Of a DNA stretch of 64,000 nt, positions 11,002 through 22,456 are shown piece after piece. The translations under genes and the position numbers were made by a program. Within the stretch, counting starts at the first letter, position 1. Every line of letters begins with the position of its first letter. This DNA is from Atrina japonica (taxonomy: Eukaryota > Mollusca > Bivalvia > Pterioida > Pinnidae): positions 387,501 to 451,500 of the forward strand of contig BROG01000139.1 in assembly GCA_030159075.1 (NCBI GenBank), written 5' to 3'. A model generated the notes under the pieces. It did not search any database and had not been told where the DNA came from. It saw only the letters and a list, made by a program, of their open reading frames with translations.

Positions 11002-11680
11002 TTAATTATGAATGTTCAGTGGTCTGTGATCAGGGATTTGATGTTGTAGAACTTAGGATGAGATCCAACACTTTTTGATCTAGGAGCTTAATTAATTGAG
11101 AGATGAAAGACAGAACTTCTGAGCTTTTATTCTGTTTAATACATGTGCAGTATATCCTAAGCTTGCAAAGATATATTTTCCATCAAGGACTACAAAATAC
11201 TGTGGAACCTTGTCTAAAGGACACCTCACTTAGAAGACCACCTCGCATTTCAGAACAAAAGTTTTTAGCCTCTTGATAAATATATAATGAATACAGAACC
11301 TTAGTGAAGAGACCATCTCACTAACCAGACCACTTTGAGCTGAATTCACCTACCACCAAAATCACATTCAGGTAATTTGGGGGTGCCTATAAGTCACTAG
11401 TTCCACTTAATTACACAATGATAAAATTTTACCCCATTTGAGAATTTTTTTTTAGAACAAGAGACCCAATTGGACAGTCAACTGAGTGAAATGATTCCCA
11501 TATTTGGCCCCTTTTGGAGCCCCTATGGAAAGTTGCCCATTCTCATTTGCAAACATTAAATGGCTTCTCATGGAAAAGTTTCTGTAAAATTTGGTTAAAG
11601 TCAAAAAATTGATAGTTCAGAAGTAAAACTGAGGCTCTACAGAGCCTAAATTGCTCACCTTTAGCAAGAATTCAGGAAAG

Positions 11681-12060
11681 ACCTGACAAGGTCTGCCCTG
11701 TTGACATTTTTGTAGATCTTTGCATGCTGAACATTTTTGCTTTTTTCACTTTCACTTTATCTATTATACTTTTCAAGATAATGTCCAAAAACAATCAAAA
11801 ACATGAAAATTTCACATAAAAGGGAAAATAACTCCAATAAAGATCCGTCCGATAACTTCCGCACTGTTGACATTTTTGTAGATCTGTGCATGATGAGCAT
11901 TTTTGCTTCCTTCTCTCTATCAATTATACTTCACAATATCCAAAAACAGCCAAAAACATGAAAAATCCATGTAAAAGGGGAAAAAACTCCCATAAGAGTC
12001 GACCTGACAATTTCCGCCCTGTAGACATAATAGTAGATTTTTGCAAGCTGATTATTTTAA
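11681..12060 (+). repeat. Approx. 160-bp repeat, 2.4 tandem copies
   Basis: GACATTTTTGTAGATCT and TTGCATGCTGAACATTTTTGC recur near 11703, 11867 and 12024, each preceded by a GACCTGACAA.. or TCCGATAACTTCCGC.. variant. The repeated AAACATGAAAA and AAAAGGGGAAAA words mark the unit. No function seen. Confidence 0.65.
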
Positions 12061-12164
12061 TTATTTTTTAATTATTTTATTTAACGTTTTTTTTTATCTA
12101 GCTTTAATAGTATTTGAGATAAATGTATTGAGTCAAAAGTATCTGCCGACTCATTTGTTCTATT

Positions 12165-12425
12165 TTCAGCCATGATGGCCATGTTTGACCTAGCCCTTTT
12201 TAGTAGTGAACGTTTATGCGGCTTCACTTGGGGATACTTCCAGTCAAGTTTAGTTCAAATTGGCTCAAAAGTTCTTGAGAAGTCAAAAATGTCTAAAATT
12301 TTAATAAAAAACTTATATTTTCTGTTTAAAAACTATACCCTACGTTATCAAAGTTCTTGAGAAGAAGTCGAAAAATGTATAAAAGTTAACAATGGACGAT
12401 GCACAACGGACGATGCACGTGAGGA
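12165..12425 (+). repeat. Dispersed repeat F, partial copy
   Basis: ATGGCCATGTTTGACCTAGCCC, GCGGCTTCACTTGGGGATAC, AGTTTAGTTCAAATTGGCTC and GGACGATGCACAACGGACGA follow the same order as 38625-39316, including the ACGGACG module. The terminal hairpin of that copy is missing here. Confidence 0.6.
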
Positions 12426-12429
12426 CAGA

Positions 12430-14085
12430 CAAAAGACAATCCCAATAGGTCTCACAGTACATCAGGAAACATTCCTTGTGTTTCATATGTAATCATGACG
12501 ATGTTCATTACATGGGGAAGGATGATAAGGTTAAAGGTGATTTACTATGTGGCATGTCAGAGGAAGGATGATGTAAGACACACATCTACATATCCTGAAA
12601 AAACAAAAAAATAAGGAAGATACTGTAAAGTTGTTCAATTTCACAGGAAAAAAGTTCACTTTTTTTTTTATCAGAATTTATTGACAGGTTTTCAAACTCT
12701 GCGCACTACCATTTCCAAAATAAGGGAAATATAAAAGGGTTTGAATCATATGTTAAAAAATTATTCAGAAGGTATTGCCTTTCCTTGGGGTATTTAGTTT
12801 TGTATTCATTCAATAGACCACAAATATAGCAAAATTAAATCCCCCATCAATAACATCAACTACACATAAGTGTCTAAAAATAACAGTTATTTACTCACAT
12901 TGATAAATAACATAATATGATTTCTTCCTAAATATAGATACAAACGATCCAAAAAGGAAAAGCAAGATAACAGCCATGCCACGATGAAATATCTCCAGTT
13001 TGATGCAACAAGTTTTAAGGTTATTCAAGTAATGTGTTAGCATGGAGGGTATCTGATGACTGACAGAAAATCAAATTGAATTGGACACTGGATTTACAGC
13101 TATTGGTTGTAAATACATTTCCGATGCCATTTTTTTTCTACACTTCCTTCTGTACATTTCTAATGTAAAATGACATAATCAGGGCGGGTTAAATACGAAA
13201 TATATGTTTATTTTACACACAAACTCAAGAATATCATTCTTCTGAGGGAAATAAGTGTGTGTGGGTGACAGTAGCGGTTTATCATTCGTTGTTAATCACC
13301 TAATGATCGTAGACAGACGTTGTTATCTGTGACAGATCAATTAGCTACAGAACACCATCGTTATAAGTTATCCACCAGGTCTTGAAGAATATGTTTTCTT
13401 CTGTGAAAAGGAGAGGTCAGTCGGTACTTATCCGACAAGAATTGGAAGATGAAATGCTGCTGAAACTGATTAGACTATAAAGAAGAAATGCGAGCCAACA
13501 TTAAAAAACCAACGAAATGACATGGAAGTCTACTTAAGACTTTTATTTCTGTTATTATTTGGTGCTCTGTAAAACTTACATGCGTAAACCAACCAATAGA
13601 TTCTAATTATTAGCGAGATTTTATCTTTGAAGTAGAAAGATATAGTATGGAAACGGTAATTATCGGACTTGATATTTATAATAATTTTTACCTCCCATAA
13701 TTTCTTGTTTACTTAAGATATTTCTCTACTATCACACATCAAACAAGTTGTTTTCTGATTTTTTTTACATTTACAGATTTAGATGACTTTAGTAATGTCT
13801 ACTAAATGAAAGAACACAAAAATTACTTAAAACAATTGCCCAATATTGAAAAAGCAATAAAGACAAGTGCAAATTAATTTGATTTCTATTGCAATTTAGG
13901 ATTCATTCGTTTGTTTCATCTGAGGTACTTAACGTATTTTTCTTTTGTCATTCTGTTTTTGTTTTCATAACAACATTTTGAGTTATGTACACTAAAAAAA
14001 CCCTCATTTTTCCTAGTGATTAACCTTGAAAATTGGAGTTTTTATTTCATTTTGTTGTTGTTGCTTCAAATCCCCCAGGAATTTT
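12430..14085. other. Spacer without recognised feature
   Basis: AT-rich, apparently single-copy sequence within this window. No frame above 60 codons, no exon-like block with splice sites, no tandem array. Confidence 0.5.
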
Positions 14086-14087
14086 TC

Positions 14088-14648
14088 CAGTAAAACCTGC
14101 TTTAGCTTCCACCTGTATATAAAGACCTTCTGGTCATAAAGACTGTTTTTTGCTGTTCACAATAGTACTATTTGTGTACAACACAACCTCTATATAAAGA
14201 CCACCTCCCTATAAAGACTGTTTTTTGCTGTTCACAATAGTACTATTTGTGTACAACACAACCTCTATATAAAGACCACCTCCCTATAAAGACTGTTTTT
14301 TGCTGTTCACAATAGTACTATTTGTGTACAACACAACCTCTATATAAAGACCACCTCCCTATAAAGACTGTTTTTTTGCTGTTCACAATAGTACTATTTG
14401 TGTACAACACAACCTGGGACCTTATAAAGACCACCTCCCTATAAAGACTGTTTTTTTGCTGTTCACAATAGTACTATTTGTGTACAACACAACCTCTATA
14501 TAAAGACCACCTCCCTATAAAGACTGGTTTTTGCTGTTCACAATAGTACTATTTGTGTACAACACAACCTCTATATAAAGACCACCTCCCTATAAAGACT
14601 GTTTTTGTTATGTCTCTGGGAGGGTCTTTATATACAAGTTTCACTTCC
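14088..14648 (+). mobile_element. CAGT-end MITE containing seven 75-bp tandem units
   Basis: Begins CAGTAAAACCTGCTTTAGC and ends near CAAGTTTCACTTCC (mutated inverted end). Inside, a unit containing GACTGTTTTTTGCTGTTCAC, ATAGTACTATTTGTGTACAA and CACAACCTCTATATAAAGAC recurs with GACTG at 14141, 14216, 14291, 14366, 14446, 14522 and 14597. The ATAAAGACCACC word is the subterminal motif of CAGT-end MITEs, so the array probably grew within an element. Confidence 0.8.
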
Positions 14649-14824
14649 TATGGTCATCAGCTTTAGGTGAAGTGCTACAAATACTGACCTACACTATGGT
14701 CTGATGCCAATGCAGCAAGGATTCTTTTTATGAATCATGTCTACCATGACACAGAGCCTCAGTTTTAAGTTTTATCTGAGAGACCCTTTCACTTTTAATG
14801 TCGAGCAGGTGGCAAAGTAGTAGT

Positions 14825-14905
14825 AACTACCTCATTGAGCCGTACCAGGCATCAAACCTGGGACCTTCTATTTGCAAGTCAATCACTTTATCACTAGACC
14901 ACCAA
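14825..14905 (-). mobile_element. tRNA-like SINE head (group 3)
   Basis: On the minus strand, TGGTCTAGTGATAAAGTGAT resembles a pol III A box and GGTTTGATGCC a B box, with GACTTGCAAATAGAAGGTCC between them. Flanking sequence to 15000 (AAGACCACATCCTG, AAACTGGAAAATG) loosely resembles the group-2 SINE tail. A related head is at 60120-60200. Confidence 0.5.
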
Positions 14906-15103
14906 TGCCATAGGCGGTTGAAAATTGGAGGAAAGAATCTGGTTTCTATGAGGTCAGGAAAAGACCACATCCTGTCCGCAGATAAACTGGAAAATGTCCC
15001 ATGTGTCATCAGCTTAGGACAGAGTAAGGCTTGAATTGGCACTGAATTGTTGTACTAAATCAGAGGCAAAGTGGTTCAAATTGCAATTGATTAACCATTC
15101 ATC

Positions 15104-15796
15104 TACCTGGTCTCCCACTAGGCATCTAACCAAGCCTTTTACCAGATATCCAGCTAGGCCTCTCACCAAGCCTATCACTAGCCCTCTTATCAAACCTATC
15201 ACTAGGCCTCTCACCAAGTCTATCAATAGGCCTCTCAGCAAGCCTATCACTAGGCCTCTCAGCAAGCCTATCACTAGGCCTCTCACCAAGCATCTCACTT
15301 GGCCTCTCAGCAAGCCTATTACTAGGCCTCTCACCAAGCCTTTCACTAGGCCTCTTACGAACCCTATCACTAGGTCTCTCACCAAGTCTATCACTAGGTC
15401 TCTTATCAAGCCTCTCATTAAGTCTCTTACCAAGCCTATCACTAGGCCTCTCACCAAACCTATCACTAGGCCTCTCACCAAGCCTATCACTAGGCCTCTC
15501 ACCAAGCCTATCATTGGGCCTTTAACCAAGTCTATCACTAGGCCTCCCACCAAGCCTATCACTAGGCCTCTCACCAAGCCTATCACTAGACCTCCCACCA
15601 AGCCTATCACTAGGCCTCTCACCAAGCCTATCACTAGGCCTCTCACCAAGCCTATCACTAGGCCTTTCACCAAGCCTATCATTGGGCCTCTCATCAAGCC
15701 TATCATTGGGCCTCTCACCAAGCCTATCACTAGGCCTCTCACCAAGCCTATCATTGGGCCTTTAACTAAGTCTCCCACTAGGCCTCTCACCAGAGC
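15104..15796. repeat. 24-bp minisatellite built from two 12-mers
   Basis: About 29 units of CCTATCACTAGG + CCTCTCACCAAG. Because the period is a multiple of three, it is open on both strands over 250 codons (peptides KPITRPLT on plus, GLVRGLVI on minus). Repeat-driven frames; not annotated as genes. Confidence 0.92.
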
Positions 15797-16286
15797 TCTC
15801 CAGTTTGATTTGGGGGTAGTTCAAAGGCCCCATTCCAATCGAAAAAGGTTATCCCCACAATGAAAACTTTTATTTTCCCCCAATGCAATAATGTAATATT
15901 AACATGCAAATAAACTAAGAAAACTGTAGCAAGTCTGCAGTGCAAAATGAAAAACCATAGGTTTGATGTTACAGTTAAGACATACATTTATTTCTGTGTT
16001 CAATCAAGTAACAGTGGTGCAGTGTATACACAATGTCAATATTTTGTGCAATGTGGCTGCACTTTGTTAAAATATACAGTGCCTTCTTTGTACCTCTCCG
16101 ACATTGGAATCTTATTTTTATTTTCTGGAATCCATATCATTCTTCTGTTCTCATAGACGATAAAACACTAGCTGTTGTCTAAGTAGATCTGTATCAGATC
16201 TTTTTTTTATATATAAAATCAGGAACAATAAGCTTGTATTAGGTACAATACAATCTATAAACTGTATTTGACCCAATAGTGCCACA

Positions 16287-16452
16287 GTCCCTACATGTAT
16301 AAGTGCCCAAGTCCCTACATGTATAAGTGCCCAAGTCCCTACATGTATAAGTGCCCAAGTCCCTACATGTATAAGTGCCCAAGTCCCTACATGTATAAGT
16401 GCCCAAGTCCCTACATGTATAAGTGCCCAAGTCCCTACATGTATAAGTGCCC
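16287..16452. repeat. 24-bp minisatellite, seven near-identical units
   Basis: Units of GTCCCTACATGTATAAGTGC + CCAA start every 24 bp from 16287 to 16431, with essentially no divergence, so expansion is recent. The unit derives from the left end of the TGACCCAATA element (compare CCTATGTCCCTATAAGCGCC at 43670). Confidence 0.92.
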
Positions 16453-16576
16453 CTCCTCATATAAGTCAGATTTACTCACTTTTTTATACATGATTGAAAA
16501 TCTTTCCTAGCTGGTTGGCAAGGAGACGTGGACCAGAAAAACATAAGTAACAGTTTATCTCTAGGTCCTCCCCTCC

Positions 16577-16583
16577 CACCACC

Positions 16584-16640
<57 letters not shown>

Positions 16641-16641
16641 G
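16577..16641. repeat. (AAC)n microsatellite
   Basis: ACAACATCAACAAC passing into a pure AAC run of about 50 bp. Confidence 0.92.
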
Positions 16642-16739
16642 TAGAATGTCCATAAATGTCCTCGATAATAACTACAACAACTTTACCACCGTGCATTATA
16701 AAAAATTATTTGTTTTACGTTAATGTGACTATTAATGGA

Positions 16740-16938
16740 ACTAATTCATGTACCACGTGATACCCGATAACATTTGTGTGGGACTAGTATCTCCAATGGT
16801 GATGGAACGTAAGTTTACGTATTCTTCCCGCTGAAATGACGTTAGCGCGGGATATCGTCTTCTAACGTCATTCCATCACTAATAGAAACAATAGTCCTGC
16901 ACAAACGTTATCGGGTATCACATGGTACATGAATTAGT
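16740..16938. mobile_element. 199-bp palindromic MITE
   Basis: Both arms begin ACTAATTCATGTACCA on opposite strands and pair over about 66 bp (CGTGATACCCGATAACATTT left; reverse of the right arm GTGATACCCGATAACGTTT), then diverge around a GC-richer centre (CCCGCTGAAATGACGTTAGC). It interrupts the word GACTATTAATTGGTCCCATT intact at 43971. The target duplication could not be defined. Confidence 0.8.
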
Positions 16939-17257
16939 CCCATTCTTTTTCCTATTTTTTGTAGCAATTTATTTATTGGATTAAATACAGTGCATGTTTA
17001 AATTCTCAGAATTAGATGGATTTAGTTTGCTTCAACTACTTCAGAGAATGTCATAGCACTTCACCCGGTTCTCATTTTTTCTTTTAAAGAAAGCAAACTT
17101 AGATAAAATGATAGACAAAAAGAAAAAAATTATAACAAGATGTCTTTATAGAAGACAATGTTCCCATTAGCCATGTCATTTGTAAAGATTTCAAAGTCCC
17201 ATAACTCTGGCAAATATTGTTGACTCTGAATTATCATGGAATTCCTCCTATGTTTAA

Positions 17258-17340
17258 CTCATCCACCCCTTAAAAAACAATGGACTCTTCTGTAAATCAA
17301 AGACTAGGACCAGTCCAAATGTGTCTTTAAGGGTGAATGG
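17258..17340 (-). mobile_element. 83-bp TTAA mini-MITE, copy 2
   Basis: TTAA at 17254-17257, ends CTCATCCACCCCTTAA and TTAAGGGTGAATGG, interior AACAATGGACTCTTCTGTAA. The right TTAA is mutated to TTTA. Confidence 0.8.
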
Positions 17341-17484
17341 TTTAGTTGATAAAAAACATTATACCAAATATCACCCCAATCATGTTCATGAGAACACCAC
17401 CTTGCTCAGGAGACCACATTAAATTTAAAACCGTATAAACATTCCTGAAACTTTCTTCATAAATATTGGATAAGTCCAGACACT

Positions 17485-17583
17485 TACATGTACTTAAGAG
17501 ACCACCTCTGTAATCAGACCACCTCTGTAGTTAGATCACTTGAGATGGGTCATTGAGGTGGTCATAATAGTGAGGTTCCACTG
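17485..17583 (-). mobile_element. Right end of a CAGT-end element
   Basis: AGAGACCACCTCTGTAATC, AGACCACCTCTGTAGTTAG and GTGGTCATAATAGTGAGGTT end in CCACTG-TA. No matching left end nearby. Confidence 0.5.
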
Positions 17584-17594
17584 TATATATATAA

Positions 17595-17820
17595 CTATGC
17601 AGACAAGAGCGATCATTTGGGTTACGACAAAAACAAATCACTTAACCTCCTTTTCATTCTTGATGATATCTATCAATTAATATTCTTTTTCTTCATTCTA
17701 TATATATTTGGGTGTTCATAGTTTTTATCGTAACTTGTAGGTTACAATCATTCATTTTAGTGTAACCTCTAAATGAGTTACAATGATTTCTGTTATTTTG
17801 TAGTCTTGACTATGGGTCCT
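17595..17820 (+). repeat. Dispersed repeat G, copy 1
   Basis: GAGCGATCATTTGGGTTACG, ACAAATCACTTAAC, GTAACTTGTAGGTTACAATC and TAGTGTAACCTCTAAATGAG match, in order, the reverse complement of 44250-44435. No open frame. The spaced GGTTAC/GTAACC words make it partly palindromic. Confidence 0.65.
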
Positions 17821-18500
17821 GGACAATCTACAGATTAAGTGTGGGTTTTATTGTCGCACGGATGCACTAGGTAGTACAAGGAAACAACTCTGCTGCCATA
17901 TTAAGTGTCGGTTTCATTGACTAATAGATGCACTAAGTAACATAGTACAAGGTGCTCTCAGTCTACGTACTGCTCGCCAGATTTGGTGCTTTTGTAATTT
18001 CTGGGAGGAGAAAAAATTACAAGATTTCGGATGTTTATGAAATCTTGATATTTCATGCCTTTCAAATGTTTACGTATTACTTTTTGGAAGTTTATAAAAC
18101 CTTATAGAAATATTTAATGGCAGAGTGATTGTTCACGAAATCTTTAGAATTAGTTATTTTTTAAAAGATTCATGAAAATTTTACACTTAATAGTATTTTG
18201 AATGTTTACAGGCTGAGGTCGTGGTATTAATGAGAATTTTGTTCATAGGCATGGAAATCAATTGATCTTGGTAACATAAGGAACATGTAGTTGGTAAAGG
18301 TCAGTGCTGTTTTTTCGTATATCTGTACAGTTACGGATATGAAATGAACAACAAAAATGTCTTCACCACACCAATACGCTGAGAATAAAAAACCAGCTGT
18401 ACACGAAAGAAAAATGATGTGTTAAAACAATATGTTATCATTCCAAACAGAATACTGAGGCATCATCACTTTTCATCATCAGTAATCTTATCCCAAAATT

Positions 18501-18518
18501 GGGGGGGGGGGGGGGGGG
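18501..18518. repeat. Poly(G) tract
   Basis: Eighteen G in a row, followed by an AGAG run. It has four-stranded (G-quadruplex) potential on the plus strand. Length may be unreliable in an assembly. Confidence 0.85.
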
Positions 18519-18806
18519 AGGAGAAGAGAGAGAGAGACAGAGTCACAGGACAAATGGGGATGATCTAGATTCTTCTTTATCTTACAAGAAAACATCATAT
18601 ATTAAAGGTATAAATTAATGATTTTTGTTTTGATATAATATTAAGGTATTCATTTTTTTATACAGTTTCGTGTTTAGATATAAATGTTATTATATACAGC
18701 TAAATATGCAAGGCATAACAAGGATGATCTCTTTGGATATGGCTATTTATAAACACTTATGTTTATTTTTGCTTTAATGATGTTTTAATCAACAACTTTT
18801 CAGTTA

Positions 18807-18905
18807 CAGTGGAACCTCATTATTAAGACCACCTAATTGACTGACTCAAAGTGGTCTGATGAATAATGTAGTCTCTTAAGTGATGTTCTGTATTTATCAA
18901 ATATT
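18807..18905 (+). mobile_element. CAGT-end element, left part only
   Basis: TA-CAGTGGAACCTCATTATTAAG, then ACCACCTAATTGACTGA and AAGTGGTCTGATGAATAATG. The right inverted end is not present; the end point is approximate. Confidence 0.5.
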
Positions 18906-19006
18906 TATCAAGAGACTGAAAAACTCAGGTCTGAAGAGTCACCAACCTCCTACAAGTAAACGATCAAACTTCTCACAAAATCAGCTCAGGTTCCAGCAAG
19001 GATATA

Positions 19007-19185
19007 CAGTAAAACCTGTATATAGGGGCCACCCAAGGGACCAGAGAATATTGACCTTTATGTGCAATTGACCCTTCTACACAGGTTTAATTTAGTTGAA
19101 GTATGCAGTCAAGGGACTTTTCAAAACTGGCCTTTATAGACAGGTGATCCTTATATAGAGGTGGCTGCTATAGCAGGTTTTACTG
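19007..19185 (-). mobile_element. CAGT-end MITE family A, nested in SINE
   Basis: 179 bp in reverse orientation: CAGTAAAACCTGTATATAGG to TATAGCAGGTTTTACTG with TA at 19005-19006 and 19186-19187. It splits the group-2 SINE between its body and tRNA-like head. Confidence 0.9.
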
Positions 19186-19619
19186 TATCTCATTTGGACA
19201 AGAGGTGAGCGACTTCATGATTAAAAGCATGATGCTCTAACCACTTGGCCACAAAGCTCCCCCCACCCTTAAATATTCAAGGCAATAGTATAAGTACATG
19301 CAGGTCATTGACTGACAAGATCTCCCCCATCACTATTTACGGAGGCAATCAGTAAGTGAACTTTTGGACTTTATCCAAAGTGTGTCACTATCTCTCATAA
19401 TAGCTCCATCAAATTTGAACTGTTACAAAACTAAACATAAGGTTTTGTATTGTTACTAATATTTCATTGTTTAAAACACAATAACAGCTGTGAAAATACA
19501 TGTTCCCTGTTCTGCCAAGACAAAAGATTTCTCTATGTAATTTACAACCTATAACAGACTTAACTGTTAATCTCTTTCTCCTCTCCAAACCCATTCTCTT
19601 CATTTACCTCCAACTCCTT

Positions 19620-20005
19620 CAAATTCATGTGTCATGGAAGTTAAGGTAAGTTATGTCATCATGGCAAAGTCATGTGTCATTTAAGCAATGTCATCTGTCA
19701 TTATGTTGAAGTCATGTTAGCAATGCCATGTGTCATGGCAGCAATGTCATGTGTCATCATAGCACAGGCTCATGCCATGGTAGCAAAGTCATTGATCATA
19801 GTATAGAAGTCAGGTTAATTTATTCATGTCATGGCAGAGATGTCATGCCATGACAGCAAATTCACATGCCATGGTAGCAAAGTCATGAGTAAAGTAGCTA
19901 ACTCATCTGTCATGGTTGCAGTCATGAATGATGTTGACCAATTCATGTCAAGGAAGGTCATGTGTCATGCATGGGTAGCAAAGTCATTTGTCATGTAATG
20001 CATAA
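19620..20005. repeat. Degenerate GTCATGTGTCATGG tandem repeat
   Basis: About 17 irregular units around GTCATGTGTCATGGTAGCAA, with spacings of 16-30 bp. Old, heavily diverged minisatellite. Confidence 0.75.
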
Positions 20006-20622
20006 AATATTATAAAACCCTCAATACAATTGCAAAAATAAATTCTCTTCACTACATAGACAGCTGGCAATGTTTCTTTGTAAGTAAAGCAATTTTGGTG
20101 CAATATAAAACAACTATGAAACAACATATATTCTGATTTGCGCTTTTCTATTTAAACCAAATTTGTCCATTGATTTGACCAATCATTAAATCTGTACAAT
20201 ATTTCATCTCATCCATCACAGATATAAGTGACACTATCAACTCTTTGTTTCCTTCGGCTCGTCAATTTCATCATCTTTACTCTCATAAGACGATGAGGAT
20301 TTGAGGAATGTACATGTACCAGGTTTATAAAAGGCAACCGATGTGAGGTAAACAGAAATATCATACTTGTGTTTGTTTAAGAGAAACAGCCCTCTCAATT
20401 CCACGTCAAAATTTTCTATCAGAGGGAACAGATTATAAAATTATTGCATCACAGAGTCATCCAAATTGACTGACAACATCAGAGCAGTAAAATGGAGAAA
20501 TAATAAGCAAGACTGCTAAAAATAGATTACAAAATAATTACTGTGTCAGATGCAATTGATGATGGGGAAAAACATACATGTAGACTAGGATGTATGATAT
20601 AGTACAATACGCTGTAGATATA

Positions 20623-20648
20623 GAGGTCGATAATTATATATCGACCTC
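20623..20648. repeat. Small perfect inverted repeat
   Basis: GAGGTCGATA, six-base spacer, TATCGACCTC. Ten-base arms can form a hairpin. No repeat copy elsewhere in the window; role unknown. Confidence 0.6.
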
Positions 20649-20850
20649 ACATAAGTCTGTACTAATGAGTCATATCATCTTTACATAGAACTCTCGAAGA
20701 CCACGTAACAAGTAAAAGGGTGCAATATACATAGTCATGTGATATCCAGTATATTTCTGTTGACCGTAATGTATATTTGTGTATGATTCGGTTAATGAAT
20801 ATATAAACTGACCTCATGTTAGTCCATATTTCATGAAGTAAGTCATATTG

Positions 20851-21222
20851 TCATGTCATGTCATGGAAGTATCGTAGACCAAGTACATTTTGAGACTGTG
20901 CAATATTCATTTTCACATTATTGCATCTAGGTTTGCACTGGGCTTCGTTCACTTTAATGTCACAAGATGCGATTTGTATTTCAACTGGTGACAAGATATA
21001 GCTTCTTGTGATATATCTGGGGCCTTCCTTGTTTTGAAGTATAAAGCCATCTACGTTACATAAGTTAATCATATCTTCCAAATTATCATCAGGAACACCG
21101 ACTGATAAAACTTTTTTATCAATTAATGTCATTAGACCATACAGAGATGTAATATTATCATATGAGTGCAGGGTGGGGAGGGGGGGGGGTTTAATTACAA
21201 AACAATTACCTGTTGTGGTCAA
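20851..21222 (-). CDS. Orphan open frame of 123 codons, function unknown
   Basis: This is the longest Met-started non-repetitive frame in the window. It reads MTTTGNCFVIK, a Pro-rich bit encoded by a poly-G tract at 21179-21190, then a fairly protein-like body (VGVPDDNLEDMINLCNVDGF, KEGPRYITRSYILSP, KVNEAQCKPRCNN). I recognise no family, no signal peptide and no membrane segment. There is no splice-site support I trust. It may be a decayed coding fragment of a mobile element, or chance. Confidence 0.2.
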   Translation of the reverse strand: MTTTGNCFVIKPPPLPTLHSYDNITSLYGLMTLIDKKVLSVGVPDDNLEDMINLCNVDGFILQNKEGPRYITRSYILSPVEIQIASCDIKVNEAQCKPRCNNVKMNIAQSQNVLGLRYFHDMT

Positions 21223-22456
21223 AACATATATAGTGTAATGGATGCATCATAAAAATTCATGAATTCAATACAAAAATGATGTTTTATTTCAGTTACATAA
21301 ATTTTAATTAAAGACAATAATGTCTTTTTGTATTTCTTTTAATTGAATTTGAAATTCAATTCTTAAATTGAAATTAACAGTAATGGCTATGTTATCACAT
21401 TTATATAAACTATTGATGATCTGTTGTTTTTTTTTTTAACTTTGAATCTGGCTCCAAAAATTTGAAACTGGCGACAAATTTTGACAACCAGTGATTTTTT
21501 TTTTGCAGCCCCTGTTATTGCGAGTGTTTATTTTTAGATCATGGCATTAATGCTGTATTATATATATATATATATATATTGTTAAACAAAGCGTCTTCTC
21601 AATAATCTTAGTAAAAGAAAAAAAAACAGGTGTGAATTGCTACCTGTTCATCATGTCTATATATGTTATATTTAGACTATGGTATGTATTTCAGCCTGGG
21701 TACAAACAACATCATACCTGTAATTTGTTATTTTTATAAACAGAACATTTTGTGTGTATGATTCATAACGAAGATGTTTTATTTATAATTAGCCTCCACA
21801 GCCTCGACAGCCTCAGCATAGTAAGACGGCTGATTTTATCTGACGACTCTCGTGTGTTATAACGAGTTAACACCAGAGGTGAATCAGATATCTACAATGT
21901 AAGCACATTGCGAGCATTATCTCAAACTTAAATCTGTCGGTGTATAAAAACGGCACTGCCATGCACTAACAGTTATATACAAAGTGAAAGTAAAAAAGGA
22001 AACATAATGTATATTTCGGTAGCGCTAATTAGTACAAGTTTCAAATAGGACCAAACAAATTAAGATGAAACAATTATCACAACGGTTAGTCAGCCAAGAT
22101 TTAGACAACGTAAATACGGAATTTGTAATTTTAATTGGTATTTCCGTCATGTTGTAATTGTTCAGATTGTGTACATACCTGCATGTCATTGATAATGACA
22201 TGTTTTTGATAAACTATCTGTACAGACAATATGTGTTTGAGAAGAATTACGCCCCGAGAAGTCAGCCATTTCCCCTCTAGTTTCTAAAGTCCTATACATG
22301 TAACTCTTATTGATTTAAAGCTTCAAACCAAATTTGGTTAAAATTTGATGAGATTTATTTGACAGAAAAAAATGATAAACAAATATATGGTATGACCAAA
22401 ACAAATATGCCTATGTGATCCATGTTAGGGCATATGACTGCTTCAAAAGATTAATA

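Larger units (their letters stand above)
16262..16965 (+). mobile_element. TGACCCAATA-end element, expanded and interrupted copy
   Basis: Left end TATTTGACCCAATAGTGCC matches the left end of 43652-44037. Both copies then have GTTTATC.., ACTACAACAACTTTACCAC and TTTGTTTTACGTTAATGTGA. This copy has gained a 24-bp array, an AAC array (16577-16641) and a palindromic MITE (16740-16938). The right inverted end was not found. Confidence 0.6.
18780..19258 (-). mobile_element. tRNA-headed SINE (group 2), broken by two MITEs
   Basis: The SINE can be followed in three pieces: tail (AATGATGTTTTAATC, CTTTTCAGTTA), body (CACCAACCTCCTACAAGTAA, AATCAGCTCAGGTTCCAGC) and head (GAGCGACTTCATGATTAAAA, ATGATGCTCTAACCACTTGG). 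A CAGT-end element interrupts it at 18807 and a family A MITE at 19007. Confidence 0.75.

Noticed and set aside
15014..15863. Two long overlapping open frames (275 codons plus, 258 codons minus)
   Set aside because: Both are driven by the 24-bp tandem repeat; no splice sites, no family, and identical DNA is open on both strands.
16239..16510. MYKCPSPY repeat peptide and its minus-strand partner
   Set aside because: Seven identical 24-bp units derived from a MITE end; not a gene.
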